Assembly: GCF_016827675.1 (NCBI RefSeq) | Contig: NZ_JAERJA010000001.1 | Coordinates: 682,001-746,000, forward strand | Length of the DNA stretch: 64,000 bases | Reading direction: 5' to 3' | DNA from: Nocardioides limicola | GTDB lineage: Bacteria; Actinomycetota; Actinomycetes; Propionibacteriales; Nocardioidaceae | Shown here: piece by piece, positions 38,121 through 47,002 of the stretch | Layout: every line of letters begins with the position of its first letter | Position numbering within the stretch: the stretch's first letter is position 1 | Notes under the pieces: model-generated | What the model saw: the letters and a program-made list of their open reading frames with translations, nothing else | The model's database searches: none | What the model was told of the DNA's origin: nothing | Program-made: the position numbers and the translations under genes

Positions 38121-39248
38121 CTACGAACCGTCCCCCGGCACCAGCACCGGTGTCGAGGCGAGCCACTCGTCCCACGACCGGCTCGCCTGCCGCAGGCCGG
38201 TCACCGTGATGTCGTGCCGCACCTCTCCGGTGGCCACGTCGACGACCTCGATCCTGGGATCGGCATCGTCGTAGAAGTGCCACCGCACCACCTGGTCGCC
38301 CTGCACACCGACCGAGGTGGTGTACGCCGCCTGGTCACCGGCGAGCACGTCGCGGGTCTCGCCCGTGGCCAGGTCCACGGCGACCACGGCACCCTCATTC
38401 GAGCGGGAGAGGACCAGTTCGTCCCCGATCACTCCTCGCGGCCAGAACGAGTAGCGGCCGGACGGCAGCACTTCGGTGAGTGGCTGCACCGTCACCGCCG
38501 CGGTGACGGGATCGATGGTGACGATCGAGTCGACCCGCCGGCCAGCGTCGTCACGCACCTTGGCCAAGGAGACCAGCGAGTCCTGGACGCAGAAGAGTTC
38601 GACGTCTCGAAGCTGGACGCCGGCTGCCCGCAGCGGCCCGACCGTGGAGACGTCCAACTCGTCCGCAGTGACGGTGACCCGGACCAGGCGCCGGTCCGCC
38701 GGGCCGTCCCCCCAGTTGGTGACCACGAAGTAGCCGGCGTCGGCGCAGCCGCCGTAGGCGCGAATGTCGCCGGTCAGCTCACCGACCAGCGGCGTGCCTC
38801 GTCCGTCCCAGGCGGAGATACCGAAGTGGTAGTCGTCGGTGCCCAGAGTGCCGACGTTGAACACCTGGAGCGCATAGCCGGCGACCATGCCGCCCCACTC
38901 CCCCAGGTCGAACTCGGCTCCCCGCGACGTCCTGGTGACCGAGTCGCTGCCTACGAACAGCTCGTCGGTTCGGTCGGCGAGGAAGAGCCCGTCGTCGCCC
39001 ACCAGCACACTGCCCGCGTCCATGCCTCTCGTCGGGACCTCCCAGAACTGCCCGTCCGCGTCCACCAGCACCAGTCGCCCGTGCTTCGGTCCCGACTTGA
39101 TGTCGGAGTGGGTGAAATGCCCGGCCACGACGGCGCCCTCGTGTCCGCGACCGTCCCCCTCGTCCGCGAACAGCGCGCAGCCGGCCAGCAGCCAGCAGGT
39201 GAGGGTGACGAGCAGCACCGGGGTGCCGTTGATGGCCCGAGCGATCAT
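38121..39248 (-). CDS. Secreted lipoprotein, likely beta-propeller
   Basis: This 375-residue protein has a signal peptide with lipobox LLAGC near residue 24. The rest shows repeated beta-sheet blades (GRLVLVDADG, GAVVAVDLATG, RIEVVDVATGEV), typical of quinoprotein/WD-like propellers. No catalytic residues were identified. GTG 39254 could also be the start. It may be a surface binding or sensing protein; no link to steroid use can be shown. Confidence 0.7.
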   Translation of the reverse strand: MIARAINGTPVLLVTLTCWLLAGCALFADEGDGRGHEGAVVAGHFTHSDIKSGPKHGRLVLVDADGQFWEVPTRGMDAGSVLVGDDGLFLADRTDELFVGSDSVTRTSRGAEFDLGEWGGMVAGYALQVFNVGTLGTDDYHFGISAWDGRGTPLVGELTGDIRAYGGCADAGYFVVTNWGDGPADRRLVRVTVTADELDVSTVGPLRAAGVQLRDVELFCVQDSLVSLAKVRDDAGRRVDSIVTIDPVTAAVTVQPLTEVLPSGRYSFWPRGVIGDELVLSRSNEGAVVAVDLATGETRDVLAGDQAAYTTSVGVQGDQVVRWHFYDDADPRIEVVDVATGEVRHDITVTGLRQASRSWDEWLASTPVLVPGDGS

Positions 39249-39400
39249 CGCCACTGTCTACCACGGGGACGCAGGGATCCGACGCGTCGCGTCGTACTGC
39301 CTACGCACTACGGTTGGAGTGGCTACACGAACATCGTGCTCAACTCGGGCATGGTCGGTTCGAACACAAAGTTCAGGCTCACGTGATGGAGGTGGACGCC

Positions 39401-39898
39401 GTGCGTGCACACACAGGCCACCCAAAGCGTCATCGCCTGGCCCTGGGCGTGGTGATGCTACTGGCACTCGCGGTTGCTGCCTGCTCTCCCGCCGAGCGCT
39501 CGATCGGCATCGATGCGGGCGAGGTGGCCCAGGTCGATCTGTTCTTCTACGACTACAGCCCGTCACCGACCGAGGTCAGACGCACGTCCATCACCGACCG
39601 AGGCTTGATCGAGGAACTTGTGAAGGCGTTCACGGCCATGCCGGTCCGAGCCTCGCGACACGCCGAGGTCGACCTGCGTGGCCACCCTGCCGCAGGCGTT
39701 CGGTTCGTTCAGCACGATGGCACCGCCGTGGAACTCACGCAGGTGTTCGTCGACGCCCACCAGGTGGTCATCTTCTGGCAGGACGGGTCACGCAGTGCAA
39801 CCCCCTGGGGCAGACCACTCGTGGACTATTACGCCGACCTCGGAGAGACGAGCACCGATGTCACCACCACCGAGGTCCCGGTCGCGAAGGTTCCATGA
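39401..39898 (+). CDS. Small putative lipoprotein
   Basis: This 165-residue protein has a short basic start, a hydrophobic stretch and the lipobox AVAAC near residue 27. The mature part has a DLFFYDYSPSP region and no family I recognise. GTG 39401 is favoured by GGAGGT 7 nt upstream; ATG 39386 would place this RBS inside the gene. Codon use is a little less GC-rich than its neighbours. It converges on the LVIVD gene with an 8-base gap. The 39249-39400 gap shows no clear promoter. Confidence 0.65.
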   Translation: MRAHTGHPKRHRLALGVVMLLALAVAACSPAERSIGIDAGEVAQVDLFFYDYSPSPTEVRRTSITDRGLIEELVKAFTAMPVRASRHAEVDLRGHPAAGVRFVQHDGTAVELTQVFVDAHQVVIFWQDGSRSATPWGRPLVDYYADLGETSTDVTTTEVPVAKVP

Positions 39899-39906
39899 CC
39901 CACGAT

Positions 39907-41364
39907 TCAGCGCAGCAGCGCCGCCGCCCGGTGGGTGAGCCTGACCGCATGGAAGCCGCTGTTGGCGTCGGTGTACCAGAGGGTGGCGTTGTCGACGTCC
40001 CAAGCCGGCTGGGACAGGGCATTGGCCCCGGCACCGGTCGGCGCGTTGAAGTAGGCCACCTCGCGCGGCCGGGTCAGGTCGCTGATGTCGAAGACGCGCA
40101 GCCCGGACCCGATCATCGAGCAGGCAGCCAATCTCGGGTTGTCCCGGGTCGGCACCGAGCAGTAGTGCGCGGAGTAGCCGCCGATCGGGGTCTCGGTGCC
40201 GGGATCGGCGAACAGGTCGTCGTCGCGGTGCTCGGGCTGGTGCACCTCCAGGCGCAGGTCCGACACCACGTGCGGCTTGCGGGGATCCTGGACGTCGATG
40301 ATCCGCGCCGCACCGACCGGGCCGTTGCGCAGATCCACCTTGAGCCCGTCGTCGAAGAGATCGGTGAACTCGTCGACCTCGAGCAGGTACTGGCGCCCGT
40401 CACGGGTGAACGGCTCGGCCACCTGCGGGATCGAGACGGTCGGCCAACTCAGTTCGGACAGTTGGTGCACCTTCGGGAAGAGTTTCCGGTCCTGGACCTC
40501 GGAGACGTCGTAGATGCGCAGGCCGGGTCGGTCCAGGATGCTGTTGGTGGTGAAGGTGCCCATGTCGGCGACGTACATCGTCCGACCATCGTCGGAGAAC
40601 CGCAGCCCGTGGAAGATGCCCATCGGCTTGCTGAACACCACCCGCGGCAGCCACGGCAGAGTCAGGTCGACCGCGGTCACCGTGTGTCCGGCAGCGCCGG
40701 CCGACCAGAAGGTGCGCCCGTCGGGCGAGAAGCCACTCTCGTGGCCCAGTACGCCGGAGAGGGTGCTCGACATCAGTCGCGGTTTGCGGCAGTCGCGGCT
40801 GACGTCGTACACGTCGAGGATCCCGGGAGCGGTGAGCAGGTTGCCCATCACCGCCACCAGCAGGCCGCGCTCCTCGTTGAGCAGCAGCGACTCGTGCGGG
40901 CTGAGCATCGCCGGGGTGACCAGGTTGGCGGTCTTGCGTGGGTTGGCCGGGTCGTTCATGTCCAGCACCACCACGCCCAGCCCGGTGCCGCCGAGCAGGT
41001 TGGTGAGCGCATCGACCGGGAACATCCGCGTCGAGTCGTAGTAGGCGCAGGTGTTGCCGGCGTTGTCGGTGTGCCGGATCACCTTGAAGCCGCCGGTCGT
41101 CCCGTGCCCGGAGACCCGTTCGGTGTTGCAGGTGTAACCCTGGGCCGCCCGGCCACTGGCGTGATCGGTGGCGGGCACCCGGCCCTGGATCGAGGTCTCC
41201 GGCATCGATCCGGGCCCGCACTGGGCCCGCGGCACCGGAGGTGGCGTGTGCTCTTCCGAACCCACGGCCGTGACCGCGCCGGCGACGACGACGCTGGCCG
41301 CAGCCGCCACCACCGCGAACCGCCGCCACACAGGCAGGCGTACGACGTCGCCGAGCGCGCTCAC
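39907..41364 (-). CDS. LVIVD-repeat secreted beta-propeller protein
   Basis: This 485-residue protein has an N-terminal hydrophobic signal/anchor (about 15-36) and LVIVD-like repeats (LGVVVLDMNDPANPRK, ILDVYDVSRDCRKP, RIIDVQDPRKPH, LRVFDISDLTRPRE), each a propeller blade. Pairs of Cys suggest disulfides after export. Function is unknown. It lies 3 bp after the nitronate monooxygenase-like gene and is the last of a fadD19-NMO-LVIVD operon, so it would be expressed with the steroid genes. Confidence 0.82.
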   Translation of the reverse strand: MSALGDVVRLPVWRRFAVVAAAASVVVAGAVTAVGSEEHTPPPVPRAQCGPGSMPETSIQGRVPATDHASGRAAQGYTCNTERVSGHGTTGGFKVIRHTDNAGNTCAYYDSTRMFPVDALTNLLGGTGLGVVVLDMNDPANPRKTANLVTPAMLSPHESLLLNEERGLLVAVMGNLLTAPGILDVYDVSRDCRKPRLMSSTLSGVLGHESGFSPDGRTFWSAGAAGHTVTAVDLTLPWLPRVVFSKPMGIFHGLRFSDDGRTMYVADMGTFTTNSILDRPGLRIYDVSEVQDRKLFPKVHQLSELSWPTVSIPQVAEPFTRDGRQYLLEVDEFTDLFDDGLKVDLRNGPVGAARIIDVQDPRKPHVVSDLRLEVHQPEHRDDDLFADPGTETPIGGYSAHYCSVPTRDNPRLAACSMIGSGLRVFDISDLTRPREVAYFNAPTGAGANALSQPAWDVDNATLWYTDANSGFHAVRLTHRAAALLR

Positions 41365-41367
41365 AGC

Positions 41368-42471
41368 TCAGATCCCGGCGATGGAGTCGAGGCGCTTCAC
41401 TGACGCCTCGAACTCGGCGACAAGTTCCGCCATCACCTCGGCCACCGGGCGCACCTCGTTGGTGCGGCCGACGATCTGGCCGGCCGGCATCGAGATGGTC
41501 TCCGGGTCGTCGCCACGGTTCATCCGGTTGTGCGCGTCGGCGACCAGCAGGTTCTGCAGCGGCATCGGCAGCGGTGCCGGCGCGTCCTCGGCCTCCCACG
41601 CTTGAGTCCACTTGGTCTTCAGCAGTCGGGCCGGCTTGCCGGTGTAGACCCGCGACCGGACCGTGTCACCGGAGCCGGCGCGCAGCAGCGCGTCGCGGAT
41701 CCCGGTGCCCTCGGAGAGGTCGTACTCGGCCACCGTCAGCCACAGTGAGCCGGTCCAGACCCCTTGGGAGCCCAGCGCCAGCGACGCGGCCACCTGACGG
41801 CCCGATCCGATGCCACCGGCGCCCAGCACCGGCACGTCGGGGCCGACCGCGTCGACGATCTCGGGGGTGAGCACCATCGAGGCGATCTCGCCGGTGTGGC
41901 CGCCGGCCTCGTATCCCTGGGCGACGATGATGTCGACGCCGTTGGCCACGTGCGAGAGCGCGTGCTTGGCTGCGCCGGCCAGCGCGGCCACCTTGACGCC
42001 GGCGGCGTGCGCCTGCTCGATCACGTCGACCGGCGGGGAGCCGAGCGCGTTCGCGATCAGCACCGGCCGGTGCGCGAGCGCGATGTCGACGTGGGATCGG
42101 GCCACCGAGTGCAGCCAGCCCAGCACGCCCTCGCGACCCTCGCCCTCGGGCAACGGCGGAACGCCCAACTGCTGCAGGGTCCGCTCCACGAATGACATGT
42201 GCTCGTCGGGGATCATCGCCTTCAGGTCGATCGCCGCACCTTCGGTGGGGATCTTCATCGGCATCACGACGTCGACGCCGTACGGCTTGCCGTCGGTGTT
42301 CTCGTCGAGCCAGGTCAGCGTCTTGTCGAGTTCGTCGGGGTCGTTGAATCGGACGCAGCCGAGAACGCCGAGCCCACCGGCGCGCGACACGGCGGCGGCG
42401 ACCTTCTCCGACGGGGTGAACGCGAAGATCGGGTACTCGATGCCGAACTCTTCACACAGCGGGGTCCTCAT
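41368..42471 (-). CDS. Nitronate monooxygenase/2-nitropropane dioxygenase family protein
   Basis: This 367-residue FMN TIM-barrel protein has GGLGVLG, AQGYEAGGHTG and the phosphate-binding GAGGIGSGRQVAA loop. It is related to but distinct from IpdC at 61.95 kb. Its start shares a base with the fadD19 stop and both lie behind a KstR-like operator, so it may oxidise or reduce a steroid CoA thioester; nitronate oxidation itself is not implied. Confidence 0.85.
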   Translation of the reverse strand: MRTPLCEEFGIEYPIFAFTPSEKVAAAVSRAGGLGVLGCVRFNDPDELDKTLTWLDENTDGKPYGVDVVMPMKIPTEGAAIDLKAMIPDEHMSFVERTLQQLGVPPLPEGEGREGVLGWLHSVARSHVDIALAHRPVLIANALGSPPVDVIEQAHAAGVKVAALAGAAKHALSHVANGVDIIVAQGYEAGGHTGEIASMVLTPEIVDAVGPDVPVLGAGGIGSGRQVAASLALGSQGVWTGSLWLTVAEYDLSEGTGIRDALLRAGSGDTVRSRVYTGKPARLLKTKWTQAWEAEDAPAPLPMPLQNLLVADAHNRMNRGDDPETISMPAGQIVGRTNEVRPVAEVMAELVAEFEASVKRLDSIAGI

Positions 42472-44114
42472 CAGGCGTTCGCTCCTGCGTCGTCGAGGCG
42501 GATGTTCTCGGCCAGCGCCATCTCCTTGGCCTTCGGGTACTGGGCCTTGCCGGTGGCGTTGCGGGGGATCTCGTCGACCAGGGTCAGCACCCGGGGCAGC
42601 TTGTAGCCGGACAGGTGGTCGCGCAGGAAGGTGCGCAGGTCCTCCAGTTCGACGGTCCCGCCCTCCTTGGGCTGCACCACCGCCGCGACGGTCTGGCCCC
42701 ACTTCTCGTCGGGCAGGCCGACCACCAGGCTGTCGTAGACACCCGGGTGCGCCTTGATGGCCATCTCCACCTCTTCGGGGTAGACCTTCTCGCCGCCGGT
42801 GTTGATGCAGTTGGAGCCGCGGCCCAGCAACGTCATCCGGTTGCCCTCCTCGAGCCGGGCGAAGTCACCGGGGATCGAGTAGCGGGTCCCGTCGATCTCC
42901 ACGAAGGTCTTCGCGGACTTCTCCGGGTCCTTGTAGTAGCCGACCGGCACGTTGCCACCGCGGGCGGTGCGGCCGATCTTGCCGACGTCGGTGGCCGGGT
43001 CGAGGATGGTGCCGTCGTCGCCGATCACCACCGTGCTGGGTCCGATCCCCACCACCGGGCCGTCGGTGCTCAGCGCGCTCTTGTCCTGCAGTCCGGTGCC
43101 CTGGAAGCCGGTCTCGGAGGAGCCGATCGAGTCGGTGAAGATCGCGTTCGGGAACTTCTCCATCCAGCGGGCCTTGAGCGACGGACTGAAGACCGCCGCA
43201 CTGCTGGCGATGGCGAACAGGGTCTGACCGCTGAAGTTGCCGGCCTCGAAGGCCTCGATCAGGGGACGGGCCATCGCGTCGCCGGTCATGAACATCATCT
43301 GGGCGCCGGTGGCGTCGATGATCTCCCAGGTGCGGACCGGGTCGAACTTGGGCTCGAGCACGGTGAGGTGGCCGGCGAAGAGGTGCATCAGCAGGCTGGC
43401 CTGGGCACCTCCGTGCATCAGCGGGCTCAGCGGGAAGGTGGTCATCCGGCCGTCCTGCTTGGCCTGCTCGGACTGGTCGAACTCACTGAGCGGCTCGCCG
43501 GTCATGAAGTCGATGCCGCCGCCGAGGACGCGCCAGAAGTCCTCGTGCCGCCACATCACGCCCTTGGGGAAGCCGGTGGTGCCGCCGGTGTAGATGATGT
43601 GCAGGTCGTCGGCGCTGCGGGCACCGAAGTCCCGCTCGCTGCTCTGACCGGCCATCGCGTCGGCGATCATCACCCCGCCGAAGGCGGAGATGTCGGAGGC
43701 GTCGTCGGGCTCCAAGGGATCGGGCAGCACCACGAAGGTCTTCAGCAGTTCGTGCTTGGGAGCGACCTCGGCGACCAGCGGGGCATAGGTGCGGTCGAGC
43801 ACCAGGCCCTTGAGGTCGGCGTTGTCGAAGATGTAGTCGAGCTCGCCGGCGACGTAGCGGTAGTTGACGTTGACCGCCACCGCCCGCACCTTGAGGATCG
43901 CCAGCAGAGCGATGACGTGCTCGATGCTGTTCTTGGCGTAGAGCCCCACATGGTCGCCGGCACCGATTCCCTGGGCCGTGAGGTGGTGGGCGAGCCGGTT
44001 GGCATCAGCCTCCAGTTCACCGTAGGAGATGTATCTCTCCCCCACCAGGAGCGCCCTGTTGTCGGGTGCTGCGTCGACTGCGTGCTCGAAGAGGTCAGCG
44101 ATGTTGAGAGCCAT
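42471..44114 (-). CDS. fadD19: Steroid-CoA ligase FadD19
   Basis: This 547-residue AMP-forming acyl-CoA synthetase matches FadD19 in length and context. It has the P-loop [11 protein letters not shown], the adenylate motif GDFARLEEG, the hinge [20 protein letters not shown] and the catalytic lysine segment [14 protein letters not shown]. In M. tuberculosis FadD19 activates 3-oxocholest-4-en-26-oate and is divergent from echA19, exactly as here. -10 TAGTGT precedes the ATG by 8 nt, implying a leaderless message. Confidence 0.9.
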   Translation of the reverse strand: MALNIADLFEHAVDAAPDNRALLVGERYISYGELEADANRLAHHLTAQGIGAGDHVGLYAKNSIEHVIALLAILKVRAVAVNVNYRYVAGELDYIFDNADLKGLVLDRTYAPLVAEVAPKHELLKTFVVLPDPLEPDDASDISAFGGVMIADAMAGQSSERDFGARSADDLHIIYTGGTTGFPKGVMWRHEDFWRVLGGGIDFMTGEPLSEFDQSEQAKQDGRMTTFPLSPLMHGGAQASLLMHLFAGHLTVLEPKFDPVRTWEIIDATGAQMMFMTGDAMARPLIEAFEAGNFSGQTLFAIASSAAVFSPSLKARWMEKFPNAIFTDSIGSSETGFQGTGLQDKSALSTDGPVVGIGPSTVVIGDDGTILDPATDVGKIGRTARGGNVPVGYYKDPEKSAKTFVEIDGTRYSIPGDFARLEEGNRMTLLGRGSNCINTGGEKVYPEEVEMAIKAHPGVYDSLVVGLPDEKWGQTVAAVVQPKEGGTVELEDLRTFLRDHLSGYKLPRVLTLVDEIPRNATGKAQYPKAKEMALAENIRLDDAGANA

Positions 44115-44126
44115 GTCACAGAACAC

Positions 44127-44155
44127 TAGAACACGTTCTCGTTTTCCGCTAGTGT
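44127..44155. promoter_or_regulatory. KstR-like operator between fadD19 and echA19
   Basis: TAGAACACGTTCTC (44127-44140) matches TnnAACnnGTTnn with the last A replaced by C. It lies between the two divergent starts. The echA19 -10 TAGTGT (44150-44155) is 8 nt before its ATG, and the fadD19 -10 (TAGTGT on the minus strand, 44123-44128) abuts the operator. One site can therefore cover both. Confidence 0.75.
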
Positions 44156-44163
44156 TCGGACAC

Positions 44164-44958
44164 ATGAACTCTGCTGCGCCGCACTGTCTGGTCGAGTTGG
44201 TCGGTCACACCCTGGTGGTCACTCTGAACCGCCCGGAGGCCCGCAACGCGCTCTCCACCGAGATGCTGGAGATCATGAGTCAGGCCTGGGACCGGGCCAA
44301 CACCGACCCCGAGGTACGCGTGGTGATCCTCACCGGCGCAGGCGGCGCCTTCTGCGCCGGCGCGGACCTGAAGGCGATGTCGGCGAAGCCACCGTCGGAC
44401 TCCTTCGAGTCCGGCGAGTATGACCCCAGCGTGATCAAGTCACTGCTCAAGGGCTTCCGGCTCACCAAGCCGCTGATCGCAGCGGTGGAGGGGGCGGCGA
44501 TCGCCGGCGGCACCGAGATCCTCACCGCAACCGACATTCGGATCGCCGGCGAGTCCGCCCGGTTCGGCGTCTCCGAGGCCAAATGGGGCCTCTACCCGCT
44601 CGGCGGCTCGGTGGTCCGGCTGCCACGGCAGATCCCGTACACGGTGGCGATGGACCTGCTGCTCACCGGCCGGCACATCAGGGCCGCCGAGGCCAAGGAG
44701 CTCGGCCTGATCGGACACGTGGTCCCCGACGGCGAGGCCCTGGCCAAGGCCCACGAGATCGCGGACCTGATCGCCGCCAACGGGCCACTGTCGGTGCAGG
44801 CGATCATCAAGACCGTCCGCGACTCCGAGGGCCGCCACGAGGACGACTGCTGGATCGACGACGCCAAGGTCGGGGCGGCGGTCTTCTCCTCCGACGACGC
44901 CAAGATCGGACCGCGCGCCTTCGCCAACCGGGAGAAGCCGGAGTTCACCGGCCGCTGA
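44164..44958 (+). CDS. echA19: Enoyl-CoA hydratase EchA19
   Basis: This 264-residue crotonase-fold enzyme has the oxyanion-hole segments [15 protein letters not shown] and [11 protein letters not shown]. tuberculosis EchA19 hydrates steroid enoyl-CoA in cholesterol side-chain degradation and is divergent from fadD19, the same arrangement. The message is probably leaderless. The upstream in-frame extension into fadD19 is not used. Confidence 0.88.
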   Translation: MNSAAPHCLVELVGHTLVVTLNRPEARNALSTEMLEIMSQAWDRANTDPEVRVVILTGAGGAFCAGADLKAMSAKPPSDSFESGEYDPSVIKSLLKGFRLTKPLIAAVEGAAIAGGTEILTATDIRIAGESARFGVSEAKWGLYPLGGSVVRLPRQIPYTVAMDLLLTGRHIRAAEAKELGLIGHVVPDGEALAKAHEIADLIAANGPLSVQAIIKTVRDSEGRHEDDCWIDDAKVGAAVFSSDDAKIGPRAFANREKPEFTGR

Positions 44959-44984
44959 CCGCCGCCACGGCGTACGCTCTGGGC

Positions 44985-45689
44985 GTGCTGTTCGAACTCG
45001 GGTTCCTGCTCGCCTCGGCGCTCTGCCTCGGGCTGGGAGTCGTGGCCATCGCCGTACCGATCGTGCTGCTGGTGCGCCACCAGTCGCAGGCAGCACGCCA
45101 GCGCCAGGCCCGACTCCAGGAGTTGGCTCACCATCTCGGCTGGCAGTGGGTCGAGAGCGACCGGGAGTGGCCGCGCCAGTTCCTCGGCCGACGCTTCCAG
45201 ACCGGCAGCGGCCGGGTCGCCCAGCACATCCTCACCGGCTGGTACCGCGAGCGTGCACTGATCGCCTTCGACTACCGCTACACCACCGGAAGCGGCAAGG
45301 ACCAGACGACGCACCGCCTCTCGGTCGTCGGCCTGGACACGGGCGTCTCCTTCCCGGCGCTGGAGGTGATGCCGGCCGGGCTACTCACCGACCTGGGCGC
45401 CCGACTCACCGGCCGGAGCCTGCAGTTCGAGTCCGAGGACTTCAACCGCGCCTTCACTGTCACCTGCCCCGACCGCAGGTTCGCCTCCGACGTCATCCAC
45501 CCCACGATGATGAGCCTGCTGCTGCGCCTGCCCGACCGGTGCTTCCAGGTCGAGGGGCGCTGGCTGATGGCCGTCAACCAGGGTCAGCACGAGCCGCGCG
45601 AGGTGATCCGCCGGGCCGATGCCCTGACGTCGATCCTGGATGAGATCCCCGAGTTCGTCTGGCGGGCCTATCGGTCCGAGCTCCGCTGA
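44985..45689 (+). CDS. Membrane-anchored protein, paralog of the next gene
   Basis: This 234-residue protein has one N-terminal transmembrane segment (about 5-30) and a soluble domain. About half of that domain matches the next gene: FPALEVMPAG, FESEDFNRAFTVTCPD, FASDVIHP and LDEIPEFVWR occur in both. No annotated family is recalled. TACGCT 6 nt before the GTG start implies a leaderless message. A link with LemA two genes downstream is suggested by position. Confidence 0.75.
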   Translation: MLFELGFLLASALCLGLGVVAIAVPIVLLVRHQSQAARQRQARLQELAHHLGWQWVESDREWPRQFLGRRFQTGSGRVAQHILTGWYRERALIAFDYRYTTGSGKDQTTHRLSVVGLDTGVSFPALEVMPAGLLTDLGARLTGRSLQFESEDFNRAFTVTCPDRRFASDVIHPTMMSLLLRLPDRCFQVEGRWLMAVNQGQHEPREVIRRADALTSILDEIPEFVWRAYRSELR

Positions 45690-45713
45690 CCGGCTGCGCG
45701 TAATCTCGAGCCC

Positions 45714-46397
45714 GTGGATCAGAGCGTCTTCTTCGTCCTGGTGGTGGTGCTCGGCATCGTCGTTGCCGGGGCCGCCTTCTGGCTGAGTCAGCAACGTCAT
45801 CAGGCCATGCAGGAGCTGGCCGACCGGCACGGCTGGCAACTGACCAGGCGGGACGACCGCTGGGGGCGGCAGTTCACCGGACGCCCCTTCGACCGGAGTC
45901 GCCGCAACCACACCAGGAACATCCTCAGCGGCCGGTTCCGGGACCGCCCGTTCACCGCCTTCGACTACACCTACGTGACCACCAGCGGCAGCGGGGAGAA
46001 CCGCTCCGAGCAGCACCATCACTTCTCGGTGGTCGGGCTCGGCACCGGGCTGAGGTTCCCCGCCTTGGAGGTGATGCCGGCCGGCTTCTTCAACCGGATC
46101 GGAGCCAAGGTCACCGGCCGGGACATCTCGTTCGAGTCCGAGGAGTTCAACCGGGCGTTCACCATCACCTGTCCGGACCGCAAGTTCGCCTCCGACGTGA
46201 TCCACCCGCGGTTGATGGAGAAGCTGATGCGGCACCGGGACCTCGACTTCCGGTTCGAGGGCACCTGGCTGATCGCCATCCATCACGGACGCCAGCATCC
46301 CGAGGACGTGATCGGCAGGGCCGAGGCCGTGGCGATGGTGTTGGATGAGATCCCGGAGTTCGTCTGGCGGGAGCGACAAGGGGGTGCGATCGGCTGA
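45714..46397 (+). CDS. Membrane-anchored protein, paralog of the previous gene
   Basis: This 227-residue protein has an N-terminal transmembrane helix (about 4-24) and the same soluble domain as its neighbour, so the two arose by tandem duplication. The shared FEGTWLIAIHHGR/VEGRWLMAVNQGQ block may be functional. A -10 TAATCT 7 nt before GTG 45714 suggests its own leaderless transcript. The stop overlaps the lemA start by one base, so the two are coupled. Confidence 0.75.
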   Translation: MDQSVFFVLVVVLGIVVAGAAFWLSQQRHQAMQELADRHGWQLTRRDDRWGRQFTGRPFDRSRRNHTRNILSGRFRDRPFTAFDYTYVTTSGSGENRSEQHHHFSVVGLGTGLRFPALEVMPAGFFNRIGAKVTGRDISFESEEFNRAFTITCPDRKFASDVIHPRLMEKLMRHRDLDFRFEGTWLIAIHHGRQHPEDVIGRAEAVAMVLDEIPEFVWRERQGGAIG

Positions 46398-46966
46398 TGG
46401 AAGCGTTGCTGACGCTACTGGCGATGATGGTGTTCGGCTGCCTGCTGGTCGTGCTGGTCACGGTCGTGGCGATGTACAACCGCTTCGTCCACCAGCGCAC
46501 CCTGGTCGACGAGTCGTGGAGCCAGATCGACGTCGAGCTGCGCCGCCGGCACGATCTGATCCCCAACCTGGTCAAGGTCGTCCAGGCGTACGCCGACCAC
46601 GAGCGCACCGTGCTCGCCTCCCTCGCCCAGGCGCGTGAGGCAGCCACCAGCCACCGAGGCGACACCCCGTCCGAGCGGGTCCCCTACGAGGCCGAGCTGG
46701 GCCGGTGCGTGCACTCGGTGCTGGCCCGCGCCGAGGCCTACCCGGAGCTGCAGGCCAGCCAGAACTTCCTCGACCTGCAACAGGAGCTCACCCTCACCGA
46801 GGACCGGATCGCCGCGGCCCGGCGCTTCTACAACGGCAATGTGCGGTCGCTCAACATCCGGGTCGGCACCGTCCCCAGCAATCTGGTCGCCCAGGCCTTC
46901 GGGTTCACCCGTCGGGACTTCTTCGAGCTCACCGACCCGGCCGCACGCCACTCCCCCACGCTCTGA
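46397..46966 (+). CDS. lemA: LemA family protein
   Basis: This 189-residue protein has one N-terminal transmembrane helix (about 5-27) and the LemA helical domain (YNRFVHQRTLVDESWSQIDVELRRRHDLIPNLV and RRFYNGNVRSLN). LemA proteins are membrane-linked with unclear function, often next to membrane peptidase or TPM-domain genes. Here the neighbours are a duplicated single-span protein. It converges on the acyl-CoA ligase gene with a 36-base gap that holds nothing. Confidence 0.92.
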   Translation: MEALLTLLAMMVFGCLLVVLVTVVAMYNRFVHQRTLVDESWSQIDVELRRRHDLIPNLVKVVQAYADHERTVLASLAQAREAATSHRGDTPSERVPYEAELGRCVHSVLARAEAYPELQASQNFLDLQQELTLTEDRIAAARRFYNGNVRSLNIRVGTVPSNLVAQAFGFTRRDFFELTDPAARHSPTL

Positions 46967-47002
46967 GCGGCCCCCGCTCCGACCGACCCACGCTTCGAAC
47001 GG

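Noticed and set aside
41368..42471. Assigning the NMO-like protein as a second IpdC
   Set aside because: The core motifs differ (EAGGHTG with GAGGIGSG against EGGGHTG with AGGFFDGRG) and it is linked to fadD19, not to ipdAB.
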